Source: Candidatus Zhuqueibacterota bacterium
GTDB taxonomy: Bacteria > Zhuqueibacterota > Zhuqueibacteria > Residuimicrobiales > Krinioviventaceae
DNA: 45,076 nucleotides
Assembly (NCBI GenBank): GCA_016934825.1
Contig: JAFGSB010000062.1
Location: 1-45,076 of the forward strand
Reading direction: 5' to 3'
Position numbers and translations under genes: made by a program. Every line of letters begins with the position of its first letter. Within the stretch, counting starts at the first letter, position 1. Positions 8,288 to 17,333 of this stretch are shown here, one piece after another. The notes beneath the pieces are model-generated. The model ran no database searches, had not been told where the DNA came from, and worked only from the letters and a program-made list of their open reading frames with translations.

Positions 8288-9880
8288 TTACGCCCGCCAT
8301 TGTTTGTTCCGCATCGAATCGCCGTTCAGAATATCCAGGGCGATGTTGACGTCTTTCACCATCTGGAAATCGTACATGCCGGCGCAGATAAAATCGACGC
8401 CGTTCTCAAAAGCAAAACGGAACCCGCTTTCCGGGGGAATGGAGCCTGCGGCCATAACCTTGAACGCGATCATCGGCTGTTTCAGGGAATTCATATATTG
8501 TATGGTTTCTTCGGGATTGAAACAGTACATGTTGTCGTGCCAGGTGGGATGCCTGGCGGACCAGTAATCATGATGATGCAGTGTTTTCATCCAGAAATCA
8601 GGTTCGAAACCGGCGTCAACGCAGGCCTTGATGGTCTCTATATGATGAGCGCCGATGCCGGTAATGACACCGCGGTCCCGGATGAGCTGCAGTGCTTTGG
8701 CAATTACGTCGGCCTGACCACGGCTCATATAGTAATCCGCCGTTTCTCCCTGAATGTAGCAGGCAATGGCGCCGTAATCGATGGCCCGTTTGATGCGGTC
8801 CATATATTGATCAAAGGGAGTGGCGTCGGGAGTACCGGTTTCGTCGTAATCAAGTCCGGCGCAGTCCGATATAAACTGGATTTTGCCGATATCCCGTTTC
8901 CAGTATTCGTTGATGATCGTACACAATATCGGGTTGGTGAGCAGTGTATTGACGCCGCATTTTTCCGCCAGCAGTAAGGTGGCGAAAATCTTGTCCTTAT
9001 GGTGATATGCTTTAACCAGATCGGACACATATATGAGATCGCGTGAATGGGAATAGCCCGACAGCAGGTTGCCTCCCAGGATGATCCGGCTGAATTCGGC
9101 ATTTTTTATTGTGCCGCGCGGCAGGGTGCCTTTCAGTTCACTCAAACATGTAATGTCCAAAACTTTCACACTGGCGCTGGTCATGGCATCGACAAGATTT
9201 TTTTCCTCCCAGCTTTTCCATTTTTTCTGTTTGGCAAGGGCGTAGCCGAAAGCGCCCAAAAACGGCAGGGTGGCAAAACTTTTTAACAGTTCGCGGCGAT
9301 ATATATTATTAGGAGGGACAGTCTGGGCATCGGGATCGGGTTTTTCACTTTTCACTGCCGACGACAGGGCTTTTTTTTGTTTTAAATTTTTAAGCATCCG
9401 GTCCACGCCCAAAAAAGTACCGGTAGGGAACAGAAAAAGTACGCCGAGCGCCAGAAATTCAACAAAATTTTTATTGACCACAAGATAACTGCCTTCGGTC
9501 GGGACGCCGAAATCCAGGCCGACAAAGGGGGGATTGGCCAGATAATAGAGCAGCAGCAGGACCATTCCGGAAATACTTGCAAGACGGACAAAACAGCCCA
9601 TGATCAGAGCGAACCCGATAAGTATCAGCCCCCAGATATTCAAAAAATCCACTATCTGCAAAGCCGCAGGATTCGAGGCGATCCATTTGAAAAAACCCGC
9701 GAAAATCCAACGGGAGACTTCCAGGTAGTCCGCCGAGGTCCATCCGGGTGTGTAAATTTTTGCAAAGCCTTCATACAAAAAATGCCAGCCGATGGCTATA
9801 CGCAGCAGAACCAGCATCCATAACTGGATTGTGGAATATGCACGTGTATCCTTACCGATTTTAACACTATTTGTTGTCAT
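8288..9880 (-). CDS. DoxX membrane domain fused to a Tat-motif-linked aldo/keto-reductase-like barrel
   Basis: A protein of 530 residues in three parts. Residues 15-165 form a four-helix DoxX/DoxD-type membrane domain (LRIAIGWHFLYEGFAKIY near the start). Residues 194-215 hold an internal twin-arginine motif and hydrophobic helix (YRRELLKSFATLPFLGAF). Residues 230-530 form a TIM-barrel like exported aldo/keto reductases (SRIILGGNLLSGYSHSRDL, GAHHIETIKACVDAGFEPD). The usual AKR Asp-Tyr-Lys-His tetrad is not evident. ATG 9880 has GGAGG upstream. The layout suggests four spans, then Tat export of the barrel to the periplasm. DoxX relatives work with quinones; a redox role is inference. Confidence 0.8.
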   Translation of the reverse strand: MTTNSVKIGKDTRAYSTIQLWMLVLLRIAIGWHFLYEGFAKIYTPGWTSADYLEVSRWIFAGFFKWIASNPAALQIVDFLNIWGLILIGFALIMGCFVRLASISGMVLLLLYYLANPPFVGLDFGVPTEGSYLVVNKNFVEFLALGVLFLFPTGTFLGVDRMLKNLKQKKALSSAVKSEKPDPDAQTVPPNNIYRRELLKSFATLPFLGAFGYALAKQKKWKSWEEKNLVDAMTSASVKVLDITCLSELKGTLPRGTIKNAEFSRIILGGNLLSGYSHSRDLIYVSDLVKAYHHKDKIFATLLLAEKCGVNTLLTNPILCTIINEYWKRDIGKIQFISDCAGLDYDETGTPDATPFDQYMDRIKRAIDYGAIACYIQGETADYYMSRGQADVIAKALQLIRDRGVITGIGAHHIETIKACVDAGFEPDFWMKTLHHHDYWSARHPTWHDNMYCFNPEETIQYMNSLKQPMIAFKVMAAGSIPPESGFRFAFENGVDFICAGMYDFQMVKDVNIALDILNGDSMRNKQWRA

Positions 9881-10102
9881 GTCCCGTCCTCCGATATCAG
9901 TATATATGATTACAATAACAATATCATCTGACTTTTTACTGTTGTTTTCTGAACATGAAAACTGCCTCGATAAAAATCTAAAAAAATATGTAACATTATC
10001 AAAGATAAAATGTAATCAGTTGCTATAAAATTGAATAACCGGCAGTTCCTTGCCGTCATATTTGTTTGGAAACGAAAATTGTTTAAATTTCTAAAATTCA
10101 GC

Positions 10103-11566
10103 TTATTTTTTATTCAGGAAAGCATGTCTTGTGAACAATAAAGAATAGACTAAAAAGACAAAACCGGACCAGAAGAAATAATCACCGTATTCTTTGAAAA
10201 TTTTGTTATAACCGGCCAGTGGTGCCGCGTTGACCAAAAACAGGATACCGGTCAGAACGATCAAACATGCTCCCAAAATTCCGACAATACCCCAGAAGCT
10301 GGCGGGATTTTGTAAAACACGAGATAATGCGGAGCGGGGGATTTTTGTAAAAGCCCAGATCAAAATAATCCACGCGATCCATGAGATGACCTGGGGCGGA
10401 TTTAAACTGCGGAAATAGCCGGTTAACGTGTATACCGGACTCAGCAGCACCAGGTTGCGCGGATAAATGTGCCGGTCCCGGTAAAGCAACAGCCGGATTT
10501 TTGACTGGTCTTTTTGCCTTAAAATATTCAGAATTGTTTCTGTTTTTTGACTGCTGTTCATGTCGTGCCAGCCCGGCATGTAAAAAGCGCTCCAGGCAAA
10601 CGCTGCGCTGCCGTAACCGTGATAATCGCACGAAACAAGCATCAACAATTCATTTTTCAGGCAATTGGTCACAATATCGTTCAGGTCTTTTTTTTCGACC
10701 TGGATGCCTTCGGCCTGGTTGGCAATTTCAAAACCGTCCGCGCCGCTGTCGATATAGTGCTGCAGCGGTCTGCCCTTGTCCGCGAACCAGTGCGCGACCA
10801 CGGCGATCCCGTTCTGCGCGTGCGTCGAATCGATCGCCTCGGCGTCGGACATGTCCTTGGTGCGAAAATCCCGGTTCAGCCCGAGCAGTAAAATATGATT
10901 GGTGCCCGACATTTCCTGGCCCGGCAGGATGAGGGGCGTTGACGGGAACTCTCCGCTCTGCTGCGCCCGGACGATCTCCAGCGTTTTACGGTGGTGATTG
11001 TGTTCGGTCAGGAAAAAGGCCTCGTATCCGTTTCGCCTGTGCCATTTAATTAATCTCTCTGGGGATATGATCCCGTCATGGCTGTAATATGAATGGCTGT
11101 GAATATTGACTAATATGGAATCGTTACTTTTATTGACGATGGTATTTGATGGCAGCGGCGCGAAAATGAAAATAATCATCAGGGAGATGAACAGGGTCAA
11201 CAACAGGGGAAGAGCGGCAAGCCAGGATTTGAGACCTTTCCCGATCGCGGACAACAGCGTTCCGTTTTTGTTACGGATGTATTTCCACAGAAACAATTTC
11301 AGCAGAACAATCATCACCCAGACCAGCAGCACCAGGAATTCGACAACCGGCAAATCGGCGCGGATATAAAACAGCATCCAACCGATGAACGGCTCAAAGA
11401 CGACTCGCCACGGTGAGATATGGACCGTAAAATCCTGCACCGGTGCGGATGTCAGCGCGTCGGCAATGTGCACCGGATAATGAAAACCGGATGACAGTAT
11501 AATAATGAATAAAATAAAAACCGGTAAAAAGATGTATTTGGAACCGGATTTTGTTTTTTCAGCCAT
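10103..11566 (-). CDS. Integral membrane protein with PHP-type metal phosphoesterase domain
   Basis: A protein of 487 residues. Three or four membrane spans fill residues 10-145, the PHP domain lies about 150-365, and three or four spans follow to the end. PHP metal ligands are visible: NIHSHSYYSHDG (HxH plus D), LTEHNHH, PGQEM, and a late VSCDYHGYGSAAF. PHP domains cleave phosphoesters with two or three metals. Enclosed by membrane helices, it may act on a lipid or a membrane-near substrate, but the substrate is unknown. The start ATG 11566 is preceded by AGGAT. It is alone on the minus strand, with a 222-base gap to the DoxX gene. Confidence 0.8.
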   Translation of the reverse strand: MAEKTKSGSKYIFLPVFILFIIILSSGFHYPVHIADALTSAPVQDFTVHISPWRVVFEPFIGWMLFYIRADLPVVEFLVLLVWVMIVLLKLFLWKYIRNKNGTLLSAIGKGLKSWLAALPLLLTLFISLMIIFIFAPLPSNTIVNKSNDSILVNIHSHSYYSHDGIISPERLIKWHRRNGYEAFFLTEHNHHRKTLEIVRAQQSGEFPSTPLILPGQEMSGTNHILLLGLNRDFRTKDMSDAEAIDSTHAQNGIAVVAHWFADKGRPLQHYIDSGADGFEIANQAEGIQVEKKDLNDIVTNCLKNELLMLVSCDYHGYGSAAFAWSAFYMPGWHDMNSSQKTETILNILRQKDQSKIRLLLYRDRHIYPRNLVLLSPVYTLTGYFRSLNPPQVISWIAWIILIWAFTKIPRSALSRVLQNPASFWGIVGILGACLIVLTGILFLVNAAPLAGYNKIFKEYGDYFFWSGFVFLVYSLLFTRHAFLNKK

Positions 11567-11644
11567 GTGTTTAATATCCTGTTATTTTATATAAAAATGT
11601 AATAAAAGTTTTTATATGATTCAATATTAATAATGGGATTGTTT

Positions 11645-11702
11645 AAACCCCGCAAGAACATAGAAAAAGTTAAAACTGTTTTTCGACAGTCTCGCGAGGT
11701 TT
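11645..11702. other. Nested imperfect hairpin in a divergent intergenic region
   Basis: An outer arm AAACCCCGC (11645-11653) pairs with GCGAGGTTT (11694-11702), 8 of 9 positions, and encloses a perfect inner stem ACTGT (11675-11679) with ACAGT (11686-11690) around a TTTTCG loop. It lies between the divergent PHP and GH16-like genes, upstream of the promoter proposed at 11725. It could be an operator or a structured leader of the PHP gene. No known riboswitch class is recognised. Confidence 0.45.
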
Positions 11703-11724
11703 ATTTTCGTCTATATGATTTATA

Positions 11725-11752
11725 TTGATCGTTTCATAATAAAGTGTATATT
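11725..11752 (+). promoter_or_regulatory. Sigma-70-like promoter of the GH16-like gene
   Basis: TTGATC (11725-11730), a 16-base spacer and TATATT (11747-11752) lie 27 bases before ATG 11780, giving a short leader of about 20 bases. The match to the -35/-10 consensus is good, but this is pattern reading only. Confidence 0.5.
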
Positions 11753-11779
11753 GAAAAATTAATACATTAAAGAATTATT

Positions 11780-12877
11780 ATGAATTTAACTATGAATAAT
11801 AAATCCCGTCCGGGCATAATGTTATTGTTATACCTGCTCACTTTTAGCAATTTGTGTAAACTGAATGCTCAGAATAAGGCATACAATCCCGGTGAAAATT
11901 ATTCGGTTTCAGAAAGTCGTATTATCGAGTTTTCTGGTATCGAATGGATCGTCAAATCAGGGTACAGCGGGCCCGGACCTAATAATTTTTCAGACAGCGA
12001 AGAAAGTGTCCGGGTTGATGAAAAGGGCGGATTGCATTTAAAAATCCGAAAAATTAATGGCATGTGGCATTGCGCTGAAGTTTACAGTACCCAATTTACG
12101 AATTATGGCGAACACCGGTTTTTAATTGAGGGTGATATTGAACAGTTTGACAGGAATGTGGTTTTGGGATTATTCATTTATGGTGATGATAACCACGAAG
12201 TGGATATCGAGTTCTCAAGATGGGGAAATGTCGCTCATCGGGAAATGGGATCATTTACCGTCCAGCCTTATACCATAAAGGGTAATACAGAACGTTTTCA
12301 GGTCAATTCGGACAGTGTACGTACAACCCACCTGTTCAACTGGCAAAGAGAATATATTGATTTTTCCAGTTTTCGGGGGTATTATATTGGGTTTGAACCC
12401 CCGTCTGATTTTCTCATCCACAAGTGGAAATACACGGGAGAAAGTAATCCGGCCGGTTCGGACAGTTTGAGAATTCATATCAATTTCTGGTTATTCAGCG
12501 CGAACAGTCCGGTTAATGAAAATGATATTGAAATCATTATTACACAATTCATCCGCACGTTTGATACCGGGGTGGATGAAAAAAAACAGCAGCCCGAAGA
12601 ATTCAGGCTGAATCAAAATTTTCCCAATCCGTTTAATTCAGGGACCCGTATCGGATACGAGTTACCTGAATCTGCCAATGTGGAACTGGTCATTTATAAT
12701 TGCCTGGGCGAAAAAATACGAACATTGGTCAGGGATACTCAACCCGCTGATTATTATACGGTCAAATGGGACGGTCAAAATGACCGGCAAACTGGGGCGG
12801 CAAACGGACTTTATTTTTATTCACTCCGGGTCAATCAAAAAATAATCCAAACCAAAAAAATGATTCTGTTGAAATAA
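11780..12877 (+). CDS. Secreted GH16-like glycosidase with T9SS-type sorting domain
   Basis: A protein of 365 residues. A signal peptide covers about 1-31, a beta-jellyroll about 40-260, and a C-terminal sorting domain about 275-365 (FRLNQNFPNPFNSGTRIGYE and a final TKKMILLK). The jellyroll carries EVDIE at residues 140-144, matching the GH16 catalytic pattern E-x-D-x-E (nucleophile E140, acid/base E144) without the extra bulge residue found in most bacterial members. It should cleave beta-glucans or a similar polysaccharide outside the cell. A distant relative that only binds sugar is an alternative. It opens the carbohydrate block that continues to 24095. Confidence 0.78.
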   Translation: MNLTMNNKSRPGIMLLLYLLTFSNLCKLNAQNKAYNPGENYSVSESRIIEFSGIEWIVKSGYSGPGPNNFSDSEESVRVDEKGGLHLKIRKINGMWHCAEVYSTQFTNYGEHRFLIEGDIEQFDRNVVLGLFIYGDDNHEVDIEFSRWGNVAHREMGSFTVQPYTIKGNTERFQVNSDSVRTTHLFNWQREYIDFSSFRGYYIGFEPPSDFLIHKWKYTGESNPAGSDSLRIHINFWLFSANSPVNENDIEIIITQFIRTFDTGVDEKKQQPEEFRLNQNFPNPFNSGTRIGYELPESANVELVIYNCLGEKIRTLVRDTQPADYYTVKWDGQNDRQTGAANGLYFYSLRVNQKIIQTKKMILLK

Positions 12878-12978
12878 GCCGGATGGAAAAATTTCGAATT
12901 TTGAATATGGGAAAAAACTCAAACCGTCCGGTAAACATACGATTCGAAAGATAATATTCGTCAAAATGAAAATTTATC

Positions 12979-13006
12979 TTGCATAAATCTTGTTTTTTAG
13001 TATCTT
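12979..13006 (+). promoter_or_regulatory. Possible promoter of the exported AKR/ferredoxin gene
   Basis: TTGCAT (12979-12984), a 16-base spacer and TATCTT (13001-13006) lie about 150 bases before ATG 13155. The match is moderate and the leader long, so confidence is low. Confidence 0.3.
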
Positions 13007-13154
13007 TTAATTAAGGAACGAGGGGGCCTGCCAATGGATTATATTGATTTTTGATGATTGAAAAATTATTTTGTTTTTTAGAGATAAATCGAAACGGGTT
13101 CGTCGGGGATTTCCCTTTCTCTGGTAAGATTTTTTCAATTAAAGGAAAAGCGTC

Positions 13155-14273
13155 ATGACCTCAGAAAAATCAAACACCAGCCGGGATTTAAACAGAAGGG
13201 ACTTTATAAAGACCGCCGGACTCGTTTCCGGCCTGTCGGTTGTTTCAACCGGATCATGTATTAAAAGTTCGCGGCGTATGCCGATACGAATTTTAGGCCG
13301 CACCAAGCTGTATGTCTCGCTGCTGGGATTCGGCTGCACCCAGGTAAAGGATAAACAGGCATTCCGCCGCGCCGTCGACCTGGGCGTCAATTATTTTCAC
13401 TTTGGCGACCGGGACCCCGCCGTTAATCTGGAAGCCTGCGAGGCGCTGAGGCCGTTCAGGGAAAAGATATATATCGCTTATATGTCGTATCCCAATCCTT
13501 CACGGACGTTATTACTGGATGACCTGGACAATTTTCTGAAACGGTCCGGTTTCGGTCACCTCGATGTCTGGTTTGTTATCACGCCCCGCCCCGTAGTATT
13601 GAATGAGTTTATCAAAGCCGTTCCGGTTGCCCAAAAAGCGGGCAAGATCCGCTGGGCCGGCATCACCACACACAACCTAAATCAGGATGTACCCAGACTG
13701 ACGAAGCCGGGTTCTCCGATAGATGTTGTCATGATGACATACAATTACCTGTCGCCCCCCGATTACGCGAAAAAGCTGGACGAACTGGTCAACGCGGGAT
13801 TGGGAATAACGCCGATGAAACCGCTGGCCGGTAAGTTTTATGAGACGGAGATAAGCAGTCCGGCCCCTTTGCTGCGCTGGCTGGCAAACGACCGACGGGT
13901 ACACTGTATTCCGGTCATCATGCAAAACGCCGAACAGGTGGAGCAAAATGTCGCGGCGGTGAAACAGCCCCTGACCGACAAGGACCGCGAACAGCTGGGG
14001 GCTATGACGGCCTATAATTCCTCCCGGTTTTGCCGCATGTGCGGCGAGTGCAGGGGGAAATGCCCGCAGGGACTGGCCGTATCGGACCTGGTGCGCACGG
14101 CCATGTACGCAGAGGGTTACGGGGACCTGAAATTTGCCCGGTCCCGGTATTTTTCGATCCCGGAAACGGGCCGCCGTTTATCCTGCGGCAACTGTGAGAA
14201 CTGCGCCGTCATTTGTCCCAACGGCGTGGCCGTCCGGGAACGCATCGGCAGTATCAAAAAGTGGCTGGGGTGA
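13155..14273 (+). CDS. Tat-exported aldo/keto-reductase-like protein with two 4Fe-4S clusters
   Basis: A protein of 372 residues. The Tat signal has LNRRDFIKTAG at residues 12-22, with Cys35 as a possible lipidation site (STGSC). An AKR-type TIM barrel follows (RILGRTKLYVSLLGFGCTQV, GKIRWAGITTHN, GITPMKPLAGKFYE), and the C-terminus has two ferredoxin motifs, CRMCGECRGKCPQG and CGNCENCAVICPNG. The canonical catalytic Asp, Tyr and Lys positions are not conserved (YFHFGDRDP where FDTA is expected). Being exported already folded fits a protein loaded with Fe-S clusters. Likely a periplasmic redox protein; substrate unknown. ATG 13155 has AAAGGA upstream. Confidence 0.85.
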   Translation: MTSEKSNTSRDLNRRDFIKTAGLVSGLSVVSTGSCIKSSRRMPIRILGRTKLYVSLLGFGCTQVKDKQAFRRAVDLGVNYFHFGDRDPAVNLEACEALRPFREKIYIAYMSYPNPSRTLLLDDLDNFLKRSGFGHLDVWFVITPRPVVLNEFIKAVPVAQKAGKIRWAGITTHNLNQDVPRLTKPGSPIDVVMMTYNYLSPPDYAKKLDELVNAGLGITPMKPLAGKFYETEISSPAPLLRWLANDRRVHCIPVIMQNAEQVEQNVAAVKQPLTDKDREQLGAMTAYNSSRFCRMCGECRGKCPQGLAVSDLVRTAMYAEGYGDLKFARSRYFSIPETGRRLSCGNCENCAVICPNGVAVRERIGSIKKWLG

Positions 14274-14383
14274 TATAATTTATTTAAATTTGGGGCCTTT
14301 TAAATCGAATGGACCTCTTCTGGAGCAATTTCAGACCCTATGTACAAAAGTATATATAAACAAATGAAATCGAAGGAACCGAT

Positions 14384-14743
14384 ATGGAAATTATAATTCA
14401 TGAACATGAAAACATCAGAATTGCCGAAATTCAATCCGATAATATTGTTTTAAATAATGTTCAGGACGCGCTGGACATTATGGTAACAGCAGATGAAAAA
14501 GGCGCGCGAAAAATAATAATGTACGAGAAGAACATTCATCCGGATTTTTTCCTGTTAAGGACCAGGCTCGCCGGGGAAATATTACAGAAATTTACCAACT
14601 ATATGGTCAATTTAGCTATCGTTGGAGATTTTAACAAATATAACAGTAAAAGCCTTTCGGGCTTTATATATGAGACAAACAAAGGAAATCAATTTTGTTT
14701 TGTTGATAGTTTACAAAAAGCGAAAGATATGTTATTAAAGTAG
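14384..14743 (+). CDS. DUF4180-like protein
   Basis: A small cytoplasmic protein of 119 residues with alternating strands and helices: IIIHEHENIRIAEIQS, NVQDALDIMVTADEKGARKI, then FFLLRTRLAGEILQKFTNY and LAIVGDFNKYNSKSLSGFIY. This matches my memory of DUF4180, a family like a small STAS/anti-anti-sigma fold whose function is not known. ATG 14384 follows GAAGGAACC. It stands alone with no obvious partner. Confidence 0.75.
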   Translation: MEIIIHEHENIRIAEIQSDNIVLNNVQDALDIMVTADEKGARKIIMYEKNIHPDFFLLRTRLAGEILQKFTNYMVNLAIVGDFNKYNSKSLSGFIYETNKGNQFCFVDSLQKAKDMLLK

Positions 14744-15093
14744 TTGAACACAAGCTTAATAAAGAGTCTTAAATATGTTTGTGCCAAAAGTCGCAAAATA
14801 GAGCCGTGATTCCTATACCAATCCAGGTGTTTGATATGCAGTTCGCCGGACAGATTTTTCGTCGTTTCACTCCCCGGAATGATAGAATGTCCGGCGTTTC
14901 AGGTCCTTCCGGGTTTAATCGTGAATTACACGTTCGAACCGTAACGTACAACCCGCCTCTTCAGGGGCCCCGACATTTTCTCCTTGTTTTTTTTTATATT
15001 TTTCCTAATATAAATCACAATTTATTATTAAAATTTATGACGGGCAACTGTGAAAAGCAGATTTTTGGGTGAAATGCAAGTGGGAGAAAATTC
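14744..15093. other. Intergenic region with a 9-bp inverted repeat
   Basis: A 350-base gap. CGCCGGACA (14844-14852) and TGTCCGGCG (14888-14896) form a perfect 9-bp inverted repeat around 35 bases that include TTCGTCGTTTCACTCCCCGG, a phrase loosely like the repeats near 44550 (TTCGTTCGTCGTCCCTACTC). It may be the relic of a short palindromic repeat. No RNA gene or promoter was recognised. Confidence 0.4.
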
Positions 15094-16617
15094 ATGCAAA
15101 AATTAATTGAAGAAGCCAAACAAAAGATCACCGGCCGGTGTTTGATCGCCGCGGATGTGGACAAAACTTATTTATGCCAGAGCAAAGACAAAGAGTACGA
15201 GCAGGTTCAGTTTCTGTCCGGACTGGCCCCGCAATTATATAAAGCCGCGAACCTGGGCGTCCAGCTTGCATTTGTGACCGGCAACAGCATGCATAATTTA
15301 TGCGAGCGGTTCCTTTGTCCGCTTTTACAACAGCTCTGCGGCAGTAAAAGTTTAAACCTGATCGAAAAATTTCATTTTTTCTGCAATTCGGGCGGCGTCT
15401 ATTTTCATTTTCCTTTTTCCGATCCGGTTTTCGACGAGTTTCGTAAGCCGGAAAATCAGAAAGCGGATAAAATTTTCAGGAAACTCACCAAAACATACAA
15501 AAAATCCAGGTCTGTATTACCGCAGTTTATTGATTCCGATTATGTCATTCGTTCGGAAGTTAAACCCCATCATATTCCTAAAATAAAAACCATCCTGCAC
15601 GAAGCGTGGAAATTCTATATTGATGATTATATAAAAAATTATTCAAAATATAAGCTCAAGTACAATATTGCCACCGGCAATAAAACCAACGAAGACGCTT
15701 ACAAACTGGTTTTGGATGAGAAATCAAATATCATTGATACTTATGGAAAAAAAATATCCCCGATAGATATAAGGCAGGTCGAGTATTATTTAAATTCGGA
15801 ATTAAAAACATCCGTCACCCAGATCACTTTGAAACCCGTTTTAAGCTGGCAGTATGCCGTAAAAAAAGAAAAACTGCTCTCCAGGGATTTACGGTCCGAG
15901 GTCATCAAATATATACAGACGAGGCTGGACGAGAACGGGCTGGGTCAATATATCGCCAAAGCGGGCGGCCGGTCAAGCATTGATATTACACTGGAAAAAC
16001 TGGATAAAGCCTACGCCCTGGAATTTCTTATCGATTTTTTAAATTTGCAGGGCAGCGAGCGGAAAAAACAAAAACTGGGTTCAAACGCCATATATCTCGG
16101 TGATGAGGTAATCACCGGAACCGGCAACGATTACCCGGTTACCCGCATTCCCGGCCTGCTTGTTCTGGCGGTCAACCCGGACAAAAAACTCATCCCGTTT
16201 TTGTCGCATGTTTTTGTACCGTCGATCATCCATGACGGCCCGAAAGCCTCGGAACAGGTCATTACCCAGTTCAACATTACAGCGGAGAGATTGATATCGG
16301 AATATGTCAACGCCAAAAAGGTAAAGAAAACGCCAAAGGTCAGGTCCGCCCTGGATGTCATAAAGGAGGACTGGTTTTTCACACGGATCAAGGGTAAAAT
16401 CAATGACCTGGACCATAATAAATCTCTTACCGTTGACGATTTGCAGACCCTGCACGCTTTTATCACCATCATGTCCCGTGAGGACGAAAGCGCCCGCAAC
16501 TGGCTGCATATTCTTGTCCGCGAACTGGACGAGATCATGACCCATCTGTCCACGATTGACAAAACAAAAATATTAATGGTGCCGCCGATCGGTTCGAGCC
16601 ATCAGGATTATCCGTAA
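15094..16617 (+). CDS. Long HAD-superfamily phosphatase-like protein with unique insertions
   Basis: A protein of 507 residues. Motif I is AADVDKTYL at residues 19-27 (DxDxT with nucleophile Asp), a Ser/Thr-like motif II is AFVTGNS near residue 60, and the late motif IV is YLGDEVITGTGNDYPV. GGRSSIDITLEKLDKAYALE just before it resembles Cof/phosphomannomutase-type (HAD IIB) enzymes. A 200-residue middle part (about 120-310) is much larger than a normal cap, and a 90-residue helical tail (about 410-507) has no recognised domain. It is probably a phosphatase for sugar phosphates or a similar small molecule. It lies 32 bases before the UDG-like gene. ATG 15094 has GGGAG. Confidence 0.7.
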   Translation: MQKLIEEAKQKITGRCLIAADVDKTYLCQSKDKEYEQVQFLSGLAPQLYKAANLGVQLAFVTGNSMHNLCERFLCPLLQQLCGSKSLNLIEKFHFFCNSGGVYFHFPFSDPVFDEFRKPENQKADKIFRKLTKTYKKSRSVLPQFIDSDYVIRSEVKPHHIPKIKTILHEAWKFYIDDYIKNYSKYKLKYNIATGNKTNEDAYKLVLDEKSNIIDTYGKKISPIDIRQVEYYLNSELKTSVTQITLKPVLSWQYAVKKEKLLSRDLRSEVIKYIQTRLDENGLGQYIAKAGGRSSIDITLEKLDKAYALEFLIDFLNLQGSERKKQKLGSNAIYLGDEVITGTGNDYPVTRIPGLLVLAVNPDKKLIPFLSHVFVPSIIHDGPKASEQVITQFNITAERLISEYVNAKKVKKTPKVRSALDVIKEDWFFTRIKGKINDLDHNKSLTVDDLQTLHAFITIMSREDESARNWLHILVRELDEIMTHLSTIDKTKILMVPPIGSSHQDYP

Positions 16618-16649
16618 AGAAGCGTATTTTTTTAATAAACGTTAAAACC

Positions 16650-17333
16650 ATGACAATTGATATAGATAATATTTTAGAATTATTAAAAGCTAACAAGTCA
16701 ACCCACGTTTTCAACCCCTGGTGGGAGAGCGACCCGGAGCACGACCTGGACGGCAATTCTCCGCGGGTCCGGCGGGAGCAGTTGTCGCAGTACCTGCGCG
16801 AAAGGCAGGGGGCGAAAGTCCTGCTGGTGGGCGAAGGCCTCAGCTACCGGGGCGGACACTTTACCGGTATCGCCATGACCTCGGAAAGGATCCTGCTGGG
16901 CCGCATGCGGCACAGGGGCATCATGCCGGAGCATGTGTTCTCCGGCATCGAATCCCGGCGCACCAGCAATCCCGCCGTCAGGGAAAACGGCTTTTCCGAA
17001 AACACCGCCACAATCGTATGGGACTTTTTAACGGGAGCCGGTTACAACACCAGGGATTTCCTGTTCTGGAACGCTTTTCCCTGGCATCCGTATGATAAAA
17101 CAAAAGGCCTGCTCTCCAACCGGCCGCCGTCCCCTTCGGAACTGGAACTTGGCCGTCCGGTCCTGAAAACGCTTTTAGGGGCGTTTCGTTTTGAACGGAT
17201 TTTCGCGGTCGGCGCCCACGCTAAAACCCAGCTCGATAAGATGGGTTTGCCGTCCATTAAAGTGCGTCATCCGGCATACGGCGGCGCATCCGAGTTTAAA
17301 AAACAAATGAATTTAATGCTGACACAGTTTTGA
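16650..17333 (+). CDS. Uracil-DNA glycosylase superfamily protein
   Basis: A protein of 227 residues. Motif 1 is LLVGEGLSYRGGHFTGIAMT, a variant of the GEAPG loop of UDG families 4-6, and motif 2 is VRHPAYGG, the H-P segment that flips the base. NPWW near the N-terminus and WNAFPWHP in the middle are also seen in this subgroup. Unlike family 4 enzymes there is no Fe-S cysteine set. It should remove uracil or another damaged base from DNA, but activity in such divergent members is not certain. It may be co-transcribed with the HAD gene. No strong ribosome binding site is seen. Confidence 0.75.
   Translation: MTIDIDNILELLKANKSTHVFNPWWESDPEHDLDGNSPRVRREQLSQYLRERQGAKVLLVGEGLSYRGGHFTGIAMTSERILLGRMRHRGIMPEHVFSGIESRRTSNPAVRENGFSENTATIVWDFLTGAGYNTRDFLFWNAFPWHPYDKTKGLLSNRPPSPSELELGRPVLKTLLGAFRFERIFAVGAHAKTQLDKMGLPSIKVRHPAYGGASEFKKQMNLMLTQF

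Noticed and set aside
8300-8977. A plus-strand open frame of 225 codons opposite the DoxX fusion
   Set aside because: It is antisense to a clearly coding barrel domain. Its length is explained by codon bias of the real gene.
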